A DNA stretch of 64,000 bases from Mucilaginibacter kameinonensis (GTDB lineage Bacteria; Bacteroidota; Bacteroidia; Sphingobacteriales; Sphingobacteriaceae): contig NZ_RCWZ01000004.1 in NCBI RefSeq assembly GCF_003675385.1, forward strand, positions 310,001-374,000. The letters run 5' to 3'. Position numbers and translations under genes: made by a program. Shown in pieces: positions 55,394 to 61,728 of the stretch; position 1 is the stretch's first letter; each line of letters starts with the position of its first letter. Below the pieces are notes generated by a model. It was not told where the DNA came from and did not search any database. It saw only the letters and a program-made list of their open reading frames with translations.

Positions 55394-57312
55394 TCCATTT
55401 TGTGATTAATGGGCCAATTGTCCCGGTTTACCGATTTGTATTTAAGCAAATATTTATAAGCTGCTTCCAACCCCGCGGCATTTTTAACAGCGGCATCAAC
55501 CTGCGGACCGTTATTTTCCCAGACATTGCCGGGGCCATTGGCATTCTTCAAAAATTTATCTGCCGGGCACCAGTTGTTTTTTAGGGTGATGTATGACGAT
55601 CCCTCATCAGTATACAAGTAAAACCAATGCTGCGGATCATGCGCGTAAGGGGCTTTGTAAATGCTATCCACATAGTTATCACTGATAACCGAACCGGGCT
55701 GCGCCGATAGCGTGTAGATAGCCGCCACATCATACATATTGCGGGCATAGTGATGAATTTTATTGGCCGTGACGCAGTTATCGCTCATGGCGTTAACGGT
55801 CTTGGTCCAGCCCCAGCCCATGCTGATGCCGGTGTAGTTTATATCGCAAACCTCGTTATGCATTATACTGATACCTTTTACATAGCCCGCCCCAATGCCC
55901 ACACAGCCCCAGTCTTCGTTAGTAGCGTCGGTGATTAAATTGTTGGTAATGGTATCGTTGGTGCAAATCTCCCGCTTATCACCTGGGTTATAGGGTAAAT
56001 GCACTTCTTGTGCTTCATCAGAATATACGCCGTCAAGTATCGCAGTTCCTCCAAGATCTTTAAACAGGCTGCCTTTAACCACATTATTATGTGTGCCACG
56101 CTGAAAATCTAAGCCGGTTGAGGCCATATGTTCAAAACCGCAGCCATCGAAGTTAATATGTGATGCATAAGCCACTTCAACCGCTGCCTTTGGCCTGCCT
56201 ACCCACGCCTGGTTTTCCAATCCTTTTTTATCCGGCGTACCGGGAATTTTCAGTTTATAGGCATCAAGCATATACATTCCCGCCTGGTGCGGAACCAAAC
56301 CTTCTTTTGAAGGGCGAAGCCAGCTGCTATGTTCAAAACTGATATTTTTAAAGCTGATGTAATTAACCGTGTTATCAACGGTGCCCTGCATTTTAACCAG
56401 GGTTTCCAATTGAGGGACTGTTGCCGTGGCCGTTTGCAAATCTTCTCCCTTGCGGGAGATGTAGTAAATTTTGTTAGTCCTGCGGTCATGATACCACTCG
56501 CCGGGTTTGTTTAAAAAGCTGATGGCATTGCTGAGATAAAAAGCTGAATTACCTGTTTTTTTGGAGATCCAGGGCGCGGGCCAGGGGTGCTCTGACTGGA
56601 TACGGCTTTCGGGCTGATAAAATGATAAGCGGGCGCTATCACCCATCACCTTAACAGCTTTAACACGTAAAATAGCAATGGCCCACCACTGGTGAATAAA
56701 CATCTCCATCCCCTTGAGATGAGAGGTATCTACCGATGCCGACCATGGAATTACGCAAGTCTGAGTTTTATGATCCCAGGAAAGGATGCGGTTCATCAAT
56801 GGCGCTTCGGTATCCCGGGCACGAACAGCCTTTTCGTTGTTCACCCATAGCTGCCTGAATTGTAAGGGCTCATCGCCGATTACAGGGCCATCAGCAACCC
56901 AAACTTTCGCTTTAGCTTCCGCGGGCAAACCCGGAATTTTGTTGTTGACTTTATGCCAGCCATTTACTTTGATACCGCCGCTTAAAATAGTTTTACCAAT
57001 GCCCTCGCCCTCAATAATAGTGGGGCTATCGGCAGTACCTGAGTCTTCCGGACGGATAAATAACGGCTCATTTAAATAGTAAACTCCCGCTGCTACCCTG
57101 ATATAAATGCCACCTTTTATCGATGCGTCATTTAAGCGCCTCAATTCACGGGCTTTCCTGATGGCCATGGCTACGGTAGCCAGCGGCTGTTCTCGGGTAC
57201 CGGTATTGGTATCAGAGCCTTTAGGTGATACCCAGATTTCGGCCGCAAAAAGGCTGCCTGTCAAAATAACATTTAACAGAAATACCAAAACAATGATGCG
57301 GCGGATGTTCAT
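55390..57312 (-). CDS. Right-handed beta-helix glycoside hydrolase, GH141-like
   Basis: A 640-residue exported protein (signal peptide about 1-24, ending LFAAE). The N-terminus WVSPKGSDTNTGTREQPLAT (about 27-46) is typical of GH141 and other beta-helix carbohydrate-active proteins. Repeating helix-turn segments follow (NYISFKNISFEHSSW, HINFDGCGFEHMASTG, NNVVKGSLFKDLGG, MHNEVCDINYTGISM). GH141 members include an alpha-L-fucosidase acting on RG-II and a xylanase; a polysaccharide lyase or other activity is possible. It is 10 bases after the exported TIM-barrel gene and overlaps the mutarotase gene by 4. Confidence 0.78.
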   Translation of the reverse strand: MNIRRIIVLVFLLNVILTGSLFAAEIWVSPKGSDTNTGTREQPLATVAMAIRKARELRRLNDASIKGGIYIRVAAGVYYLNEPLFIRPEDSGTADSPTIIEGEGIGKTILSGGIKVNGWHKVNNKIPGLPAEAKAKVWVADGPVIGDEPLQFRQLWVNNEKAVRARDTEAPLMNRILSWDHKTQTCVIPWSASVDTSHLKGMEMFIHQWWAIAILRVKAVKVMGDSARLSFYQPESRIQSEHPWPAPWISKKTGNSAFYLSNAISFLNKPGEWYHDRRTNKIYYISRKGEDLQTATATVPQLETLVKMQGTVDNTVNYISFKNISFEHSSWLRPSKEGLVPHQAGMYMLDAYKLKIPGTPDKKGLENQAWVGRPKAAVEVAYASHINFDGCGFEHMASTGLDFQRGTHNNVVKGSLFKDLGGTAILDGVYSDEAQEVHLPYNPGDKREICTNDTITNNLITDATNEDWGCVGIGAGYVKGISIMHNEVCDINYTGISMGWGWTKTVNAMSDNCVTANKIHHYARNMYDVAAIYTLSAQPGSVISDNYVDSIYKAPYAHDPQHWFYLYTDEGSSYITLKNNWCPADKFLKNANGPGNVWENNGPQVDAAVKNAAGLEAAYKYLLKYKSVNRDNWPINHKME

Positions 57313-57322
57313 TTATATTTAA

Positions 57323-58207
57323 TTAGTTAGCCTGAAAAATTGATTTTACATAAGTGGTGTTCGCGCTGAAATTCCACTTCACGTTACGCGGGTCTTTGGC
57401 ATCGCGCGATCGTTCAATCACCAACCAACCCGACCAGCCCATTTTATCTAAAGTGGCTTTTACATGCTCCATGTTGATCTTAGGATCGTTTTGCAGCCAA
57501 ACGCCATCGTCATTGGTGCAATGGATTTGAATAATGTTGGTTTTACCCAACGTTTTTAACTCCTTATCCAGATCGCGACCGTTTCTGATAGCGTTTTCAA
57601 AATTGAAATAGCTTTTGATAGCCGGCGAGCCTATATCTTTCAAGAGCTGCAACTCGCCTTTGGCATCTAATGCAGTTTCGATACCGATCACCACACCAGC
57701 TTTTTCGGCTATCTTGCCAACCTCTTTCAGGCGGGAAACTATGGCCCCGCGCAATTCGGGAAACTTCACCAGGTCGCCTTTTATGCCCATGGGCAAAAAG
57801 CCAACTTTAACACCCATTTGCTTCATGGTGTTGATGCAATCGGTAACGGCTTTAATTGCGGTTGGCCGTTCGGCAAATGATTGAGCGAAGAAGCCGGTCA
57901 TTCCCATAGATGGGATTTCGAGATTCAGCTCTTTGGCCTTGCTCAGAAACACTTTTCTGATCGAATCATTGGCCAACTGGTTATCAAAAGTTTCCCGGTC
58001 GCCAAGCCCCCCCATATCAACTTCAACCCCATCGGCACCGATGTCTTTAGCCAACTGAAAGGCACCCAGCTTTTGCCGTTTAAGGATCATCAAATCAACC
58101 ACCGCAACTTTATAGCGTTGCTTTGACGCGGTTTGCGCAGTAGATGGTGCCCCCAAAGCACATACCATTAGACCTATCCAAAAACCTGATATCAACCTGT
58201 ATTTCAT
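57323..58207 (-). CDS. Exported sugar phosphate isomerase/epimerase-like TIM-barrel protein
   Basis: A 294-residue protein of the xylose-isomerase-like TIM-barrel superfamily with a clear signal peptide (about 1-24, ending PSTAQ), so it acts in the periplasm. Likely metal-binding segments are VIGIETALD, SYFNFENAI, IQIHCTNDDGVW and GWLVIERSRD, in the usual order. Periplasmic location argues against a phosphorylated substrate; a free sugar or inositol derivative is more likely. It lies between the esterase (3 bases) and the beta-helix gene (10 bases). Confidence 0.85.
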   Translation of the reverse strand: MKYRLISGFWIGLMVCALGAPSTAQTASKQRYKVAVVDLMILKRQKLGAFQLAKDIGADGVEVDMGGLGDRETFDNQLANDSIRKVFLSKAKELNLEIPSMGMTGFFAQSFAERPTAIKAVTDCINTMKQMGVKVGFLPMGIKGDLVKFPELRGAIVSRLKEVGKIAEKAGVVIGIETALDAKGELQLLKDIGSPAIKSYFNFENAIRNGRDLDKELKTLGKTNIIQIHCTNDDGVWLQNDPKINMEHVKATLDKMGWSGWLVIERSRDAKDPRNVKWNFSANTTYVKSIFQAN

Positions 58208-58210
58208 ATC

Positions 58211-59611
58211 TTATTTTTTTATTGACTGCGCAAATACTTTCTCTAACTGATCAAAACCTTTTATAGCGTTGGCGGGGAGTTTTTCACCTTTATCGCCAAA
58301 TACATACATAGCAGGCTCTTTTTCAATGGTCACCTTTTTATCATCGAAGCTGCCGCCGCTGTCTTTGATCTTATTAAGATCTAACCGGAAATTCTTTGCT
58401 ACGAAAGCGTACAATGCAGCCCTTTTTGACGGGCCGAAATCATGCCCCTCGTTGGGTAGGTGTACATTCTCTACCTTATCGGCAACCCCGTAATAACCGT
58501 ACATTTTTTGGAGGTAAGGAAAATCATGTTCAGGCATATTGGCTGTCCAATCCTGCCCGTCCGAGATCAGCAGCTGGGGCCGGGGCGCTGCCATAGCCGC
58601 CAGTTCTACATTGTCGGTTCCGTTGCCGCATTGGTGGATAGGCATACCGCTTTCGCAAGGGCATCCCCCATAAAAATAAGATGACACCGACACCACCGGG
58701 GCGCTCAATTTGATCCGGTCATCCAGGGCTGTCATTAAAACGGTATGACTGCCGCCACCCGAACCGCCGCTGATGCCTACCCGTTCCGGGTCGGTTTCTT
58801 TAAGCGAAACGACATAATCCAGGATCCTGATAGCACCAAGCGCCTGGATGGTTTGCGCCAGGCTACGGCGATGATCTTCGTCTTTAAACTGCAGCAAGGA
58901 TTCGCCCCAGGCAAAAAGATCGTAACTGTAGGCCATCGCTCCCATCCGCGCCAGTGATGCGCAACGGATCTGGCAATCGGCACGGTAGCGTTGATGCTCC
59001 CAATGCCCGTCCGGACTTAGTATCACAGGTATTTTACCTCTAATTTTCAGCGGTTTATACAGCGAACCATTGATGTACAAACCCGGTAATATTTCAATGG
59101 CGATATTCTCAACGGTATACCCATCAAACGTTCTTTTTAGAGTAATGATTGGTTTTGACGCAGGTTTGGCAGGCAAAGGCGATAGTTCTAAAGCTTTGTA
59201 AAGCTCCGGCTTCAGCATGGCCTTCCGCTGTTCCCAGGTATCACGGTCGTGGTATTGAGCGGCTATCCTGTCAAGCTCCTTCCAGCCATCGCTTACCGCC
59301 CAGCGGAAGTATTCATATTCTTTGAGCTTATACCTGCCGGGAGCCTCTTTATTCACTTTCAGATCGAGCGGGGTGAGGATATTGGCCAGTGAGGTATCCA
59401 CATTGGGCCTGAAACGCCATTGCGCGTAGTTAACCCATTTACCATCAACCTGGGCAGCTGTGTATTTGATCTTTACGTGGTATTTGTCCTGCACCTCATC
59501 AAGCACCTCCTTCAGGGTTTTCCTGTACATGGCATCTGTAGTTTGCTGCGCGTGGGTGGCAAAGCACATTGCTGTGAGGCAGGTTACCAATATGTAGATC
59601 AGTTTTTTCAT
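58211..59611 (-). CDS. Exported alpha/beta-hydrolase esterase with N-terminal STN-like domain
   Basis: A 466-residue exported protein (signal peptide 1-21). Residues about 28-95 (TLKEVLDEVQDKYHVKIKY, then SLANILTPLDLKV and GRYKL) follow the secretin/TonB short N-terminal (STN) pattern. The alpha/beta-hydrolase domain (about 155-450) has nucleophile Ser281 in GISGGSGGG, an acid near Asp351/354 and His390 in NEGHDFGPSKR. Related proteins are acetyl-xylan or pectin esterases. An STN-like domain on an esterase is unusual. It starts the downstream half of the operon after a repeat-rich 241-base gap. Confidence 0.8.
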   Translation of the reverse strand: MKKLIYILVTCLTAMCFATHAQQTTDAMYRKTLKEVLDEVQDKYHVKIKYTAAQVDGKWVNYAQWRFRPNVDTSLANILTPLDLKVNKEAPGRYKLKEYEYFRWAVSDGWKELDRIAAQYHDRDTWEQRKAMLKPELYKALELSPLPAKPASKPIITLKRTFDGYTVENIAIEILPGLYINGSLYKPLKIRGKIPVILSPDGHWEHQRYRADCQIRCASLARMGAMAYSYDLFAWGESLLQFKDEDHRRSLAQTIQALGAIRILDYVVSLKETDPERVGISGGSGGGSHTVLMTALDDRIKLSAPVVSVSSYFYGGCPCESGMPIHQCGNGTDNVELAAMAAPRPQLLISDGQDWTANMPEHDFPYLQKMYGYYGVADKVENVHLPNEGHDFGPSKRAALYAFVAKNFRLDLNKIKDSGGSFDDKKVTIEKEPAMYVFGDKGEKLPANAIKGFDQLEKVFAQSIKK

Positions 59612-59623
59612 GGTTTTATTTTT

Positions 59624-59709
59624 TGTAGAGACGCATCACATGCGTCTCCCGTGGGTTGTTATTCAACAGTTGCTTGTCCTGAAGGAGACGCATGTGATGC
59701 GTCTCTACA
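59624..59709. repeat. Perfect 26-base inverted repeat with palindromic arms
   Basis: The arm at 59624-59649 is the exact complement of 59684-59709, separated by 34 bases. Each arm contains an internal palindrome (GAGACGCAT-CAC-ATGCGTCTC). It is non-coding and lies between the sialidase-fold gene and the esterase gene. The form suggests a REP-like or MITE-like dispersed element. Confidence 0.85.
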
Positions 59710-59723
59710 TTTGCAAAATCAAG

Positions 59724-59821
59724 GTCATGCTGGACTCGTTTCAGCACCCCACTCGCCAAGTCACTATGCTAAGCAAATCGACTACCTGTCCTGTGAGGTG
59801 CCGAAACAAGTTCGGCATGAC
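59724..59821. repeat. Second, imperfect inverted repeat (25-base arms)
   Basis: The arm at 59724-59748 and the complement of 59797-59821 match at 20 of 25 positions or better, sharing GTCATGC, GTTTC and GCACC blocks. It directly follows the first inverted repeat. No open reading frame is supported between the arms. Confidence 0.7.
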
Positions 59822-59852
59822 GCTTTTTTGTCCATCAGGGTCTCTTTCCTCC

Positions 59853-60986
59853 TTACAAATCCTTCGTCTCCCCAACCGGCACGGGCGGCGTATACCCCTC
59901 TACCTTAGGCCAAATGCCATCCTTTATCTCTTTCAACTCCAACTTTGATGGATCAATAACCACATGCTTTATCTTTTGCCGGCGCCAGGTGTAAACCACA
60001 TGCACCATTCCATCCGAAGTTTGAATTACCGATGGATAAGAATACTGGCTAACAGGCGAATCTTCAAGGATCAAAGCCGCATACCACGTAATGCCATCTT
60101 TGGAAACTGCCACATTCAAAGGCGTGCGAGCACCTTTTGCGAGGTTTCCTGGCGGCAAAACATGGTTGTAAACCAATAGCTGCCGGTCATCTTTTAGTGT
60201 CATAGCGTCGGTACCGGAATTGTTATTAGGCAGACTGGTCTTCTCCAAAGGCGACCATGTTTGTCCGCCATCCTTAGACCAGGTGCTTAATATCGCCCGG
60301 TTCTGGCTGCGGCAAAGCGCCTGCAGCCTGCCATCCTTGTAAGTTAAAATACTCGGTTGTATAGCTTTCAAATCTTTGCCATCGCTGATTGGGCCTATCA
60401 TTGTCCAGTTTTCCCCAAAATCTTTGGTGGCTTCAAAATGAACCTGCCAGGCCTTACCTTCGGTACTTACCGGGCTCAACAGCGTGCCGTTTTTAAGCAA
60501 TACCGGTTTGTTTTTGATAGGGCCTAAAAACCCTTCGGGCAAAGCCTTCTGCTCCGACCAGGTGATGCCGCCATCTTTAGATGTTTTTACAAAACCTTTC
60601 CATTTTGCCGGGCTTGGGCCTATTTTATAATAAAGCTGCAATTCGCCTTTGGGCACCTGGTACAATACCGGGTTCCAGCAGGCATAGCGTAAAGTATCAT
60701 TCTGGATGCCGTTTGCTACGTTAATACCCTCGGTCCATTTGCCGTTAACAAAACGGCTTACCCAGATACAAACATCGGGGTTACGCTCCTTAGTACCGCC
60801 AAACCATGAGGCTACAAGGCCGGTCGGTGTTTCGGCTATAGTCGCCGCGTGGCACTCGGGGTATGGTGCTTTATCGTATATAAACTCGTCCTTCACAATG
60901 CCCTTACGCCAGGGATTTTGGGCAAAGGCATTGATCATGAATAAGCAGCTTACCGCACCGGTAAACAAAATCTTTTTTAACATCAT
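59853..60986 (-). CDS. Sialidase-fold (BNR/Asp-box) exported protein
   Basis: A 377-residue exported six-bladed propeller protein (signal peptide about 1-22). Asp-box repeats are visible: SKDGGITW (136-143), TKDFGENW (188-195), SKDGGQTW (237-244) and SKDGITWY (about 297). The start HAATIAETPTGLVASWFGG (about 46-64) is shared by a family often labelled exo-alpha-sialidase. In a plant-glycan operon, sialic acid is an unlikely target; a ulosonic acid such as Kdo or Dha, or another sugar, is more plausible (inference). It lies 4 bases after the DUF3826 gene and before the repeat-rich gap. Confidence 0.8.
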   Translation of the reverse strand: MMLKKILFTGAVSCLFMINAFAQNPWRKGIVKDEFIYDKAPYPECHAATIAETPTGLVASWFGGTKERNPDVCIWVSRFVNGKWTEGINVANGIQNDTLRYACWNPVLYQVPKGELQLYYKIGPSPAKWKGFVKTSKDGGITWSEQKALPEGFLGPIKNKPVLLKNGTLLSPVSTEGKAWQVHFEATKDFGENWTMIGPISDGKDLKAIQPSILTYKDGRLQALCRSQNRAILSTWSKDGGQTWSPLEKTSLPNNNSGTDAMTLKDDRQLLVYNHVLPPGNLAKGARTPLNVAVSKDGITWYAALILEDSPVSQYSYPSVIQTSDGMVHVVYTWRRQKIKHVVIDPSKLELKEIKDGIWPKVEGYTPPVPVGETKDL

Positions 60987-60990
60987 AACA

Positions 60991-61716
60991 TTATTTTTGA
61001 GTGACTGCCTTATCCTTTGCGGCTTTATCAGCAGCCTTTTTCGCGATGATGGCTTTGGTATAATCGCCGTATAATTTGTGCCAGTTACGGCCGTTGCTGT
61101 TGAGGTATTGCTCGTTTTTGGTTTTGTAGATCTCGAATATGGCCGATACCTGTTTGATATTTTTAAAATCGACTGCCTGTTCGCGGGCTTGCTTCAGGTT
61201 GGCGAGGATCGCGGCCTCTTCAACCGGTGTCAGGTCGGGGATAATCGATTTATAACCGGCTAAGGTGAAAGCCACTTTGCCGATGGTGTATTTATCAAGC
61301 AACGCTTCAACCTGCTCTTCGGTCAGGTCATTTCGCAAACCGGTCATCAGGTTTTCATGTACCGATTTTGGCAGCGATGAATTAACGATGATCTGCCTGT
61401 CCATGGTGCTCAAAGTTTTACCCGTAGCCGGATCAATACCTGCCGGAACGGATTCATACGAATGGGTATTGTTCCAATCGCGGATGGCTTTGAGGTGGTT
61501 TGCTATCACATTTTTTACGCGAGTAGCCTTTGCGGTATCAGTAAGCGATAATGAGGCAACCCAATCAGTCGCTTTCTTATCAACCTCAGCGTCGGCTTTG
61601 GCCTGGGCTTCGGGAGATGGAGCTGCTTTAGTTACCTGTTGCTCCTGGGCTTTCAAGGTGCCCGACAGTGCTAATAAGGCTATTAGCATAGCACCCGCCA
61701 CGTTTAATTTTTTCAT
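60991..61716 (-). CDS. DUF3826 domain-containing exported protein
   Basis: A 241-residue exported protein (signal peptide about 1-23). After a charged linker, the mostly helical DUF3826 pattern (about 45-225) includes LKAIRDWNNTHSYESVPAG, LTEEQVEALLDKYTIGKVAF and KHNGRNWH-like end segments (NSNGRNWHKLYGDY). The C-terminus is Lys/Ala-rich. The family occurs repeatedly in pectin-degradation loci but has no known activity. It lies between the GH78 gene (12 bases) and the sialidase-fold gene (4 bases), so it is part of the operon. Confidence 0.85.
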   Translation of the reverse strand: MKKLNVAGAMLIALLALSGTLKAQEQQVTKAAPSPEAQAKADAEVDKKATDWVASLSLTDTAKATRVKNVIANHLKAIRDWNNTHSYESVPAGIDPATGKTLSTMDRQIIVNSSLPKSVHENLMTGLRNDLTEEQVEALLDKYTIGKVAFTLAGYKSIIPDLTPVEEAAILANLKQAREQAVDFKNIKQVSAIFEIYKTKNEQYLNSNGRNWHKLYGDYTKAIIAKKAADKAAKDKAVTQK

Positions 61717-61728
61717 ATCAATGTTGCT

